From Arsenicibacter sp965247375 (GTDB taxonomy: Bacteria; Bacteroidota; Bacteroidia; Cytophagales; Spirosomataceae), in assembly GCA_965247375.1 (NCBI GenBank), contig CBDFHU010000035.1, positions 1 to 64,000 of the forward strand: a DNA stretch of 64,000 nt. The letters are read 5' to 3'. The position numbers and the translations under genes are program-made. The notes beneath the pieces were generated by a model. It searched no databases, was not told the origin of the DNA, and saw only the letters and a list, made by a program, of their open reading frames with translations. This document shows positions 16,534-27,121 of the stretch, piece by piece. The stretch's first letter is position 1, and each line of letters opens with the position of its first letter.

Positions 16534-19500
16534 TTAAGACCGGCCTTGCTGTCCTGTATAGGCGGAGGGCAGTACCCCGTATCTCTCCTGAAAAATGCGC
16601 GAAAAGTAGGAGGTGCTCTCAAAACCTACCTCATAGGCTATTTCGGCAATGCTCAGTTTGCCTTGCCGGATCAAGCCCTCCGCCCGCTCCATGCGACGGT
16701 TGCGGATGTACTCAACGACCGTCTCTCCCGTTAGTGCCTTGAGTTTACGCACCAGCTGCCGCGGACTCAGACTCAGCTCCCGGCTTAGCTCTTCCACATC
16801 AAAGGCACTATCGCTCAGCCGGGCCTGAACAATGGTTTGTAGCCGTTCCAGAAAGTTGTTCTCCGTAGCAATGAGCTGCTCAGACACCGGTTCGGGCATT
16901 ACCTGCTGACGTACCTGAAAATACTGTTTCAGCCGTTCGCGCTGCCGGAGCAGATTGCGGACCCGTGCCCTGATTTCAGCGGCATCAAACGGCTTGGTCA
17001 GATAGTCATCGGCCCCCAGCCCCCAGCCTTCGATGCGGTCTTCGGTAGTGGCGCGGGCCGTCAGCATAATAACCGGAATATGGCTGGTCGATTCCTGCGC
17101 CTTCATTTGCCGGCAAAAGCCGAAGCCGTCCAGCCGCGGCATCATCAGATCGCAGATCACCAGATCAGGCGTCTGTTCCGTGGCTTTCTCCAGTCCCTGC
17201 TGCCCGTCTTCTGCCTCCATAATCACATACTCCGCCGCAAACAACGTCCGCAAAAACGCCCTGATATCGGCATTATCATCAATGATCAGCAGCATCTTTT
17301 CGCTGGACGGATTCACCGGTTCGGCCGCCTCCGTTATCGGCGGGACCGCATCCGGCAGAGTCATTACCGGATTTGTCTCTTCCGACGGGTCTACGAATCC
17401 GGCTGGTTGATCGGCCGGTATCAGCGGCAGGACGACCCGAAACGTGGTACCTTCACCTTCTATGCTGCGGACACTGACCGTTCCCTTCAGCACCGTGACC
17501 AGTTCGTGAACCAGTGCCAGGCCGATCCCGGTCCCTTCATACGCCCGACCCGCCTTACCGGTCTCTCCGTTATCTGACTGATAGAACCGGTCAAAGATGC
17601 GGGGAAGATGCGCCGCCGGTATTCCGATACCGGTATCCGAAACAGTCACCTCCAGCCGCGAAGTCTGGCAGACCACTTCCAGCCGGACTTCGCCGCCCGC
17701 CGGGGTAAACTTAAAGGCGTTCGACAGCAGGTTGGTCACTATCTTTTCCAGTTTATCCCGGTCGGCTACGGCCACAAACGACGCAGGTTGCTGATCCACC
17801 ACGAACCGGATCGACTTACTGTCTGCCAGTGACTGGCAGGAACTGGCCAGGGTCCGGAAAAATGCCGCCACGTCGAACACGCCGGTGTCTACCCGCATGT
17901 TGCCCGCCTCCAGTTTGCTCAGGTCGAGCAACTGATTAATCAGGGTCAGCAACCGGCGGCCGTTGCGTTCCATCATCGACAGTTCGGCCTCGCCCGGCGG
18001 TTGCGTCCGGCGGTTGCTCAACGGACCCAGCATCAGCGTCAGCGGCGTGCGGAACTCGTGCGAAATGTTGGTAAAAAAGCGGGTTTTCAGCGCATCCAGC
18101 CCCGCCAGACGACCCGCCTCCTGCTGTTCGAACCGCACCTGCTGTTCCAGCAGCAGCTGCTGCGTCCGGACACGGATAATCTGCCAGACCACCATACTGA
18201 TGCCGATCAGATAGGCCAGATAGGCCCACCATGTCCGGTACAGGGGCGGGTGAATCCGGATTTCCAGCGTCACCGGTTTGCTCCAGACTTCCCCGTCGGC
18301 GGAGCCCGTCATCTGAAAGGTATACGTTCCGTCGGGCAGATGCGTATAGTTGGCAAACCGGTTCATCCCTGCCTCAGTCCACCGGTTATCGGTCCCCGCC
18401 AGACGATACCGGTACCGGTTTTTAGCCGGATTCCGGTAATCCGTCAGCCCGAATTCCAGCGTGAGAATATTCTGATCGTGGGTAAGGTCGAGCCGCCGGG
18501 TATACTCAATGCCCTCCTGTAATATGCCCTCTCCCGCCTTCACAGGCGTATTATTGACCGACAGACCGATAAGCCGCGCCTCCGGAGCTCCCGCTGCCTT
18601 CCCGACTATATCGGCAGGCCGGAAAACCGTCAGACCGTTTACGCCCCCGAACAGTAACTCCCCCGATGGCAGTTTCAGAAAAGAGGCCGTATTGAATTCA
18701 TCGTCCTGCAATCCGTCACTTTTGGCATAATTATGGAACACCTTGCGGGTTGGGTTATAGCAGGACAGCCCCCGGTTGGTACTCATCCAGAGGTTTTTGA
18801 ACTCATCAATCAGGATGCCATACACTACCTCATTCGGCAATCCGTCGGCCACGGTCAGATGGGTAAAACGGCCGGTTGTCTTGTCGAGCTTATTGAGCCC
18901 GCCCCCTTTGGTACTCACCCATAAGTAGCGGGCGGGTTCATTGGGGTCATCCACCACGCACGACACCACATCATGGCTCAGGCTGTTGCGGTCGGTCTTG
19001 CTATTCCGGTAAAGCGAGAAACGGGGTTGCTGAAACGGGTGGTCGGTACGGATCAGGCCCTTATTGGTACATATCCAGAGTGTACCGGCCTGATCTACAT
19101 GCAGAAAATAGGTTTCGGTATTGGCCCCGCTCTGCGGGAGCAGATGCGCATAGCTATAGGTGCGGAACTGTTCCGAAACCGGGTCAAACCGGAGTATGTT
19201 CCCGTCAGCCATACCAAACCATAGCTGTTTGTATGTATCTTCAATCGCATGGGTACCGACAAAAGCCCCTGCCCGGACCCCTGCCGGTAACGGCACCCGT
19301 TTCCGAAGTTTCCAGTCCCGGGTGTACTCCTGCAGCTCGCACTCACGAAAGTTTTTCCCTTCGGCAAGTACCCGGAAACGCCCCCCGGAATCCTGTATGA
19401 TGTAATGTCGCAGCGCAGCGGGCAGACCAAACGGCGGACTGGTCAGATCAATAAAGCGGTTTGTGGAAAAGCTGATCTCACCGAAATCAACCCCCTGCCG

Positions 19501-20629
19501 GACATAGACGCGTTTCTGCTGATCCTGTAACAGATACGAAAGTGACAGACGGGGACAGATACGTCCGGAAGTTTTTTACGTTGGTATTGAACGTCAGTAA
19601 CCCATACCCCGCCGTTCCGACCCAGATCAGCCCGTTCTGATCAACCATGGCTGTCCGGATAAAATAGGCACGGGGCAAATCTACCCGACTGAATGCATTG
19701 GCGATATCCAGACGTTTCTGCCGGAAAAGTTCGTCGGGCGACATAATCCAGAGCAGGCTCCGCGAAAAAACAGCGACTTTCTGCGGACTGATCACCAGGA
19801 CCTTACTTGGTAAACTCTGGTCATCCGCAAACGGGATGACGGTATGTGTACCCTTGTACCAGCCGTGTAAAGCGGCCGCAGCAACCTTAAACCAGTACCC
19901 GTTAACAGAAATATCCCCGCCGGCATCAAAAACACTGTGTGGCAAAACCCGCGAAACCGGTGTTTCCCCGGCCGGATGCCGCCAGTTTAAGCGATATCTA
20001 CCATAATCGGATCCCAGCGTTGCCTGTCCGTCAGGCTGGAAGTCTGCATAGTTTACCCACTCGTCAAAGTCCGCTTCCGGGAAAGGGAACTGCCTGATCT
20101 GCACCTGACCGGTAAAATCGGGTGTGGAGGGATAACCTGACCGCAGCGTCGGCGGGAGTGTAATCTGAAACAACTGGTTTTTATTGGTATGCACCCAGAG
20201 CCGGCCTTCCGGATCCTCGCTGATCCAGCGCACTTCGTAATTACCTGACTTGCCGGCATTCTGATCCAGAATATTGAGGTGATAAAACCGGCCGGTTCTA
20301 ACATCCAGCAGGTTTAGCCCGTGATTCAGCGTGCCCACCCACAACCGGTCATGGCGGTCAATCAGGAGAGCCGTACAGTTTGCGTCGGAGATACTGTATT
20401 CGTTGTAGATGTCGGGCGTAAATACCCTGAAGTTGTAGCCGTCATAGCGGTTCAGGCCGTCTTTGGTCGTTATCCAGATGAACCCTTTGCGGTCCTGTTT
20501 AATCGCCGATATCATTCCCTGTGACAGCCCGTCAGAGCTGGTCAGTTGCCGCCAGCCTTTTTCCAGCGGTACCTGCTGGGCACATAACAAATAGGGTAAA
20601 AAGAAAAAAAGGTAAACAAAACGCATCAT
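16534..20629 (-). pseudogene. Frameshifted hybrid two-component system (HTCS-1)
   Basis: It aligns along its whole length with the intact HTCS at 27122-31234: signal peptide, regulator-propeller repeats (GLIWVGTAGYGLL), Y_Y_Y domain, transmembrane helix, HisKA (FFTNISHEFRTPL), HATPase (VSDTGIGIP, GTGIGLAL), receiver (VICDLMMPRLDG) and AraC-type HTH. An extra A at 19555 (plus strand GGGGACAG versus GGGGCAG in the paralogue) shifts the frame after about residue 358. The first reading frame then ends at 19487 after 380 codons. Removing that base gives 1364 residues, against 1370 in the paralogue. The second frame stays fully open, so the lesion is recent or a sequencing error. If real, the sensor is cut off from its kinase and output. 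Expected targets are the operator at 16428 and the giant surface gene. Confidence 0.88.
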
Positions 20630-20707
20630 ATCCCGGCTATATCAGGCAAAATACGGGATTTCTGTTTACATGGATGTTAGTTCAGAAACACAAAATCCGG
20701 AAAATCA

Positions 20708-20745
20708 GGTTGTGGGCGACCCCATGAGACAGACCGCCCACAACC
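20708..20745 (-). terminator. Hairpin terminator after the propeller/Ig gene
   Basis: A perfect 11-bp stem, GGTTGTGGGCG (20708-20718) with CGCCCACAACC (20735-20745), lies directly after the stop codon of the minus-strand gene at 20748. A short T-rich tail (GATTTT) follows on the minus strand. Confidence 0.65.
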
Positions 20746-20747
20746 AT

Positions 20748-23423
20748 TTACGGGCAACTCCGGCCGACGGCTACCGTCCGGGTCACCGGCTGACTGGTGC
20801 CGCATTCAGTGGTATAGCTACCCGTCAGTGTATATACACCCGGCTGCGTGACACCCTGTCCGCTCAGATCGTAAGTCCCCCCGTCCCGGAAAACAGAGCT
20901 GAACACATAGCCCTTCGGTCCCGTGAACACAAAAGTCGTACCTACCCCCTGGCCGAGCAATTTCACCGGGCAAGCCGATTCATCCGCGCGGAGGCTCAGA
21001 ATCTGCGACGCGGGTGGTAACAGTATCCCCGTGCCGATCACCACACTTCCGCTGGCCGTGGCACTGCAACTGCCCACCGTGCAGGTAGCACTGATGACTG
21101 TGTTGCTGCTGCCTGCTGTCAGCAGCAGGGAACTGCCTGCTGCTCCCGTTGACCACAGAACCTGCCCGCTGCCACACCCGCTGGCTTGCAGACTGAACCG
21201 CTGGCCCACACAAACCGTCACCGAATTGATGGCAAAAGGCAGGGATACATCCTGACTCACCGATAAACTCTGGCTAACTGCTGTGCAGCCGTTGGCCCCT
21301 GTTGCCGTAACCGAGTAGGCATCAGCGACACTCACACTAATGCCGGCCGTAGTGGCCCCTGTGAACCACACCAGGGCGGTCGCCGTGGTCTGAGCGGTGA
21401 GCGTCAGGGTTGGGTTGGCGCAGGTCAGTACGCTGCCGGTGGTGGCTATACTCACCACCGGCAGACTCTGATCCGCCGTAATTGTCCGCGACGTTACGGA
21501 CTGGCACCCCCGGTCATCGGTAGCCGTCACTGAATACACTCCCGTCTGGCTGACGGGCAGGCTCTGACTTGTACTGCCGCCACTGCTCCACATCAGAGCC
21601 GTCGCCGTCGTCTGAGCCGTCAGCGTCAGGCTGGGGTTGGCGCAGGTTAGCGGACCGGTGCCGGGGTTACCGGTAATGGTCACGGCTGGCTGGGCGTTTA
21701 CCGACACACTGATCGTTGCGGTTGCAGCTGGTGCGCTGCCCGAACCGGCCACGGTTACCGTCAGCGTATACAGACCCGATGCCGTCTGTATTGCTGTGCC
21801 GGATAAGGCGGAGGTATTGGTGTTCGCCGGCAGGGTGATGCCCGCAGGCGCAGCCCAGCTATAGCTATAGGGCAAGGTGCCGCCCGTAGCCTGCACTGAC
21901 AGAGAAACCGGGGTTCCGGCACAGACCACTGAGGCAGAAACCGCGGGGCTGGCCGAAATAGTGGCCAGTTTCATCAGGAAATTACTTTCCGGAAAAAGAT
22001 ACTCAGGGCCAACTCCGCCGATATAGCCTGCGGCATAGACGTTACCGGTGGCATCCTGCCCGATCGCAATTCCATCATCCCCTGTAGTACTCCCGAATCC
22101 GCGGACCCATTTGTAATTTCCGCCGGCATCCAGCCTGGCCAACAGTATGTCATTTTGTCCGTTTGACAGAAGTGTGGTTGCCGCCGGTGCTGTCGGCACT
22201 ACCAGAGTACCGGAAAAACTACCGGTTACCAGCACATCTCCCGATGCATCGGCGATAATATCGGTCATAATACTCCCCGGTAAGGGGCCTGCACCCAGAC
22301 GTTTTGCCCATTCAGTCTCACCGGTGGCAGTCAGTTTCCAGATAAACCCATTAAAAGACGTCCCTCCCGGCAGCAGGGTGGTGGACCCGGGACCTGACCC
22401 TGCTACGATGGTCCCCCCGTAAGAGCCGGATACATAGACAGTACCTGCTCCATTCACATATGTGCCAGCCAAATTCAGCGAATTAGCTGAAGTAATACGT
22501 TGTACCCACACCGGGCTACCCGAATTCTGTAGTTTAGCCACAAACGGCAACAATCCGTTTGGTGAAGTGAGGGTAAAGGAACCCGGGCCGGGGTCAAAAT
22601 CGGCGGCGGCGGTACCTCTAATCTGCCCTGTCAGATACACGTTACCGGATGCGTCTACGTTCACGTCTCCGGAAGTACCATCACCGATTTTGTGGAGCAG
22701 TACCGGCTTGCCGGCTGCATCCAGTTTAGCAACGTATATACTTAGTCCCTGATCCGCCGTGGTGAGCGTGTACGGGTCAGGTTGGGCATCAATAGTTAAC
22801 GCTTCGGCAAATGAACCGGTCACAAAAACGTTACCGGCAGCATCAGTGGCTATTCCACTAGGTGCGGTAGTCCTGGTTGTGCTAAAGCTGGTAACCCAGG
22901 TTACATTACCGGAACCATCCAGTTTGGCAACAAAGCCAAAAGGAGAGCCTCCCGGGTTGGTGAGCGTAGTGGAATTGACACCGGAGTCAAACACAATAGT
23001 CCCTGTATAAAAACCGGCTAGTAACAGATTTCCGGAGGCATCGAGTATCACTTTACGCCCGGTATTGTTTCCGGTAACGCCGAAACGCTTAGCCCATACC
23101 AGGTTACCGGCCGCATCTGCTTTAGTGAGGAACATGGCTCTGCCGGCCTAACCGGCCGTAAGCGTAAAGGACCCCGGACCCGGGTCAAAGTCCTGCGTTT
23201 GTTGAAAGTAGCCGGTCGTGTATACATTCCCCGAAGCATCGACAGCCATCGATAGCAAATTAACCGGCGCCAGTGGTTTTACCAGATCAATCTCCTGGGC
23301 TGACACGGATAGCGTGCTCATGAGCACCCCGAAAACAGCCGTTAACAAGCGGCAAAGGTGCCGTGCGGACTGACCCCGGGTTCGTTTTCCGGGATCAGCG
23401 TGTGTATTTGTGTAGAGTTTCAT
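20748..23423 (-). pseudogene. SBBP propeller/Ig surface protein interrupted by an in-frame TAG
   Basis: One continuous reading frame of 892 codons is interrupted only by a TAG at codon 92 (23150-23148). The frame on both sides fits the same blade: DPGPGSFTLTAG before the stop, then FLTKADAAGNLVWAKRFG after it. The protein would have an extended N-region and a signal peptide ending near VSAQ, then beta-propeller repeats of the SBBP type (VDASGNVYLTG, DFDPGPGS, FVAKLDGSGNVTWV) to about residue 490. PKD/Ig-like domains (VVCAGTPVSLSVQA..., LTCANPSLTLTAQTTATAL twice) and the shared C-terminal domain ending VAVGRSCP follow. The ATG at 23135 could only start a product lacking the signal peptide. It is 101 bp downstream of the intact paralogue and may be in its operon. 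Confidence 0.85.
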
Positions 23424-23524
23424 ATCCGCTTATTTGTTTACGCATGTATATTTTGTCATTTTGATTTGCAGCTTCCCAACGGCTTTGTCATCAGGTAGTC
23501 ACTGGCTCCCCTGCGAAGATTATG

Positions 23525-26500
23525 TTACGGACAGGACGTACCGGTTACAGCAACCGGGCGGATTACCACACAATTCCCGCTGTAAACGGTCAGTGTATAC
23601 GTCCCTGGCCTGACCACCGCCGGGAAGCTGACACTACGCTCACCGGCCGTACGGTAGACCACCGAAAAGACATAGCCGCCCGGACCCGTCAGTACATACC
23701 GGTCGCCGTAGCCCGCTGCCTGTACGGGTACCGAACAACTACCGCTGCCGAGTGTACCTGTCGCCTGCGCGCTGCTGATCGTTGGCTGCACCCCGCCTTG
23801 AATGACCACCACCGTATTCGACACCACACACCCCGCCTGCCCGGCAAGTCCCGTGTAGCTCCCCCCTGCACTCACACTGAAGTCGCCGGTATTGTTCGTC
23901 TGGCTGTATCCGTTGGGTTCCAGCAAGGTAAAGCTGGCGGCACCCTGAGCGGCGATCTGCACGGTGGTGGTGGTTACCCCGCAGCCAATCGGGCTACCGG
24001 CTATGACCGTCGCTGCCCCCAATAATGACCCCGACACCACACGGCCGGTTACCGCCGTACAGCCACCGCCGTCCGTCAACGTCACCGAGTAGGTATCTGC
24101 CACCGACACGGAGATCACTGCACTGGTCTCTCCCGTTGACCAGCGGACAGTGCCCGCCCCGATGGCCGACAAACTAACCAGGGGACTGGCACAGCTGATG
24201 CTTGCCGAGGCCGGATTGATACTTACGGATGGAGCCGCTGTTTTACTCACGACGGTCGTTAACGCCAGAGCCGTACAACCGTTGCTGCCCGTAACGACCA
24301 CCGAATATGTCCCCGCCGCGTTTATCGTAGCCGAACTCCCGGTCTGAGACAATATACCCGGCCCGCTGAAACTATAGCTCAGCCCCGAACCCGTCGCCCC
24401 TGCCGTTAAGGTCAGGGACCGTTTCCCGCAGGTCAGTGTACCGCCGGAGCTGGCCGTCAGGGTGGCGCCGGCCGGAGGTTGTGTGTTCTGCGTGATCACT
24501 TCGCTGGCTGAAGCCGTACAGCCGCTGCTGCCTGTCACCGTCACCGAATACGTACCGCCTGTACTCAGGCTGCGGATGGCTGAGGTTGTACCATTCTCCC
24601 ACCGGTAACCCACCCCGCCTGTAGCCGTCACCGATATCACCGGCACAGCACAGGTCACCGTCAGCCCTGCCGGTAAACTGATCGCGGCCACAGGTGAGGC
24701 CGATACCGTGAGGGTTGTCGATGCCGATACAGTCGTGCCCGAAGCCCCTATAGTCAGCGTATAGGTCTGTACGCCCGATCCGGCCGCAGTAAGGGTCTGA
24801 CTAAAAGCCGTGCCGGTGGCCGTACCACTGACCGGGCTACTGCCGTTTGTGAGCGTAAAGCTGTATATCCCCGATACATTACCCGGCGTTGCCGTAAAGG
24901 TGGCCGGGCGACCGGAGCAGACCGTAGCGGCCACCACCCCGACGGCAGAAATCACCGGGGTCAGGGCATTGACAGTCACCGTAGTACTCGCCACATCCGC
25001 ACAACCCGGGGCATTGACGCCGGTTACAGAATACACGGTGGTAACAGCCGGTGACGCCGTAAACGAGCTGCCGCTACTGCCGCCTGTCCAGGTGTAGGAC
25101 TGAGCCCCCGAAGCCGTCAGGGTAACGCTGCCGCCCTGCGATAGGGTCAGTGAGGGAGCGGCTGTGAGCGTCAGTGAGGGGACCTCGTTAACAGTGAGGA
25201 CCGTTGTTGCCTGGCCGGTTCCGGCATCATTGCGTACATGCAGCGTGTATGTCTGCGTACCGGTCAGGGTGGCAGCTAGTGTCTGGCTGAACGGGGTGGC
25301 GGTGGCAGAACCGCTGATACTACTGATGCCGTTCGTAAGTGTATAATCATAACCGCCGGTCACATTGCCGATGGTGGCCGTAAACGTGGCTGCGTTACCC
25401 GCACAAACCGTGGTGGCAGTTGCAGCAAAACCGGTGATAGCCAAAACAGGTAGATTACTCAACCGGGCAAGGAAAATATCAGCACTTCCCGCCGAAACAA
25501 GCGTGTTACGGGTCGGGTCGGATGGCGTGTTGAAATCAACCGTGCCGGAAAACGAACCCGTCACAAAAACCCCGGCGTTGCCTGCAACTATTCCATTCAC
25601 GAACTCAAGGTCTCTCCCCCCGATGCGCCGGAACCACTGCACCATGCCTGCATCATCGTATTTGGCCACAAATATTTCCGTATCTAAATCTGATGAAACC
25701 AGTGTGTTACTGGCGGGGTCGGAAGGGGTATTGAAATCGGCGATATTGGTAAATTGCCCTGAGACATAGACACCACTGATATCCGCCGCAATCCCGGTGC
25801 CGTAATCTGAAGCACTACCTCCGGCGCGCCGGAGCCACTGCACCATGCCGGCAGCATTGTATTTGGCCACAAATATGTCTGTATTCGGGCTTGCTGAAAT
25901 AAGTGTGTTACTGGCGGGGTCGGAAGGGGTATTGAAATTAGCGATATTTTGAATTTGTCCTGTGACATAGATCATGCTATTAGCTACAGTAATGCTCAGG
26001 CCAACATCAGAACCACTACCTCCGGCGCGCCGGAGCCACTGCACCATGCCGGCATCATTGTATTTGGCCACAAATATGTCCAAATTCCGGCCTGCTGAAA
26101 TAAGTGTGTTACTGGCTGGGTCAGAAGGGGTATTAAAATTAGCCGTGCCGGAAAAGCTTCCGGTGACATAGACACCGCTGATATCTGCGGTAATCCCGAT
26201 ATTAGAGTTATTATACTCACCTCCAGCGCGCCGGAGCCATTGCACGGTCCCGGCAGCATCGTATTTGGCCACAAATATATCTCCAATGAGGCCCTGGTCT
26301 TGTGCTGTTGAAACAAGTGTATGGCTTGTCGGGCTGGAAGGTGTATTGAAATTGGCCGTGCCGGAAAAGCTTCCGGTGACATAGATACCACCATTATAGA
26401 CGGTGATCCCCTTGCCATTATCAGATTTACTACCACCCGCGCGCTGCGCCCATAGTAGCTGCCCGGTGTTGACATCAAAACCGGCAACGAAAATATCCGA

Positions 26501-26947
26501 ATCTCCGTCTGAAATCAGCGTGTTACTGGCGGGATTTGAAGGCGTATTAAAATTAGCTATACCCTCAAAACGTCCCGTAATATAAACTCCGCTGTTGTCT
26601 ACGGTAATCCCGTTACCAACATCCAATTCATCACCACCCGCGCGCAAAGCCCAAAGTAGTGATCCTGCTGCTGAATATTTAGCTACAAAAATATCACCGG
26701 ACCCGGCAGAAGTAAGTGTAGTACTGCCAAAGGTCACTACCCCACTAAAGCTGCCGGTAATGTATATATTATCCGAAGCATCTTTAGCAATAGCAACTCC
26801 CTCTTCACCATTTATGTTTCCGGCCCTGATCAGCAAATCAGGTGTCTGAGCAGCAGTGGTGAGGGTCAACAACAGCAGCACAACCGGCAGGAGCCGGAAA
26901 GCGACACAACGCAGGCTGGTGATCAAATGAAGGTATCGGTTTACCAT
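23525..26947 (-). CDS. Secreted seven-bladed propeller/Ig surface protein
   Basis: A 1140-residue intact protein. A long basic N-region precedes a hydrophobic core, and the signal peptide ends near TAAQT (about residue 34). Seven repeats of about 65-75 residues follow (residues about 38-510), each with VTGSFSGTxNFNTPSxPxSNTL, DIFVAKY and GxVQWLRRAGG. This gives one complete SBBP-type seven-bladed beta-propeller. Four or more PKD/Ig-like domains come next (ATTVCAGNAATFTAT, PSLTLTAAPSLTLSQGGS, VICAVP-type segments), then a diverged copy of the shared C-terminal domain (LTGPGGYVFSVVYR, RPGTYTLTVYSGNC, ending TSCP). It lies directly downstream of the intact HTCS and its direct-repeat operator. 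Probable role: surface binding or adhesion; the ligand is unknown. Confidence 0.88.
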   Translation of the reverse strand: MVNRYLHLITSLRCVAFRLLPVVLLLLTLTTAAQTPDLLIRAGNINGEEGVAIAKDASDNIYITGSFSGVVTFGSTTLTSAGSGDIFVAKYSAAGSLLWALRAGGDELDVGNGITVDNSGVYITGRFEGIANFNTPSNPASNTLISDGDSDIFVAGFDVNTGQLLWAQRAGGSKSDNGKGITVYNGGIYVTGSFSGTANFNTPSSPTSHTLVSTAQDQGLIGDIFVAKYDAAGTVQWLRRAGGEYNNSNIGITADISGVYVTGSFSGTANFNTPSDPASNTLISAGRNLDIFVAKYNDAGMVQWLRRAGGSGSDVGLSITVANSMIYVTGQIQNIANFNTPSDPASNTLISASPNTDIFVAKYNAAGMVQWLRRAGGSASDYGTGIAADISGVYVSGQFTNIADFNTPSDPASNTLVSSDLDTEIFVAKYDDAGMVQWFRRIGGRDLEFVNGIVAGNAGVFVTGSFSGTVDFNTPSDPTRNTLVSAGSADIFLARLSNLPVLAITGFAATATTVCAGNAATFTATIGNVTGGYDYTLTNGISSISGSATATPFSQTLAATLTGTQTYTLHVRNDAGTGQATTVLTVNEVPSLTLTAAPSLTLSQGGSVTLTASGAQSYTWTGGSSGSSFTASPAVTTVYSVTGVNAPGCADVASTTVTVNALTPVISAVGVVAATVCSGRPATFTATPGNVSGIYSFTLTNGSSPVSGTATGTAFSQTLTAAGSGVQTYTLTIGASGTTVSASTTLTVSASPVAAISLPAGLTVTCAVPVISVTATGGVGYRWENGTTSAIRSLSTGGTYSVTVTGSSGCTASASEVITQNTQPPAGATLTASSGGTLTCGKRSLTLTAGATGSGLSYSFSGPGILSQTGSSATINAAGTYSVVVTGSNGCTALALTTVVSKTAAPSVSINPASASISCASPLVSLSAIGAGTVRWSTGETSAVISVSVADTYSVTLTDGGGCTAVTGRVVSGSLLGAATVIAGSPIGCGVTTTTVQIAAQGAASFTLLEPNGYSQTNNTGDFSVSAGGSYTGLAGQAGCVVSNTVVVIQGGVQPTISSAQATGTLGSGSCSVPVQAAGYGDRYVLTGPGGYVFSVVYRTAGERSVSFPAVVRPGTYTLTVYSGNCVVIRPVAVTGTSCP

Positions 26948-27018
26948 TGGATTACCGGAGAAAAAGGGTTTGTTTCATGGCTACAAATAAGCAGCACAGC
27001 GCTCCCACGGCTTTAATC

Positions 27019-27051
27019 CATTTCGGACATCCTTTTGCTCATTTCGGACAT
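27019..27051 (-). promoter_or_regulatory. Candidate HTCS operator (two direct repeats, 21-bp period), site 2
   Basis: CATTTCGGACAT at 27019-27030 and 27040-27051, again exactly 21 bp apart, 72-104 bp upstream of the propeller/Ig gene start at 26947. Sequence and spacing match site 1 at 16428-16460, although the spacer between the repeats has diverged. Conservation of the repeats and not of the spacer argues for a functional binding site. Confidence 0.75.
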
Positions 27052-27065
27052 CCCTGCTTTTCAGG

Positions 27066-27093
27066 CAAAAAAAAGACCCCGAAACGGGGTCTT
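27066..27093 (-). terminator. Terminator of the second HTCS gene
   Basis: The stem AAGACCCCG (27073-27081), loop AAA, CGGGGTCTT (27085-27093) runs into a T-run on the minus strand. It lies 28 bp past the HTCS stop codon and is the counterpart of the terminator at 16476-16500. Confidence 0.88.
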
Positions 27094-27121
27094 AATAGAA
27101 TCATTAACCAATAACGGTTAC

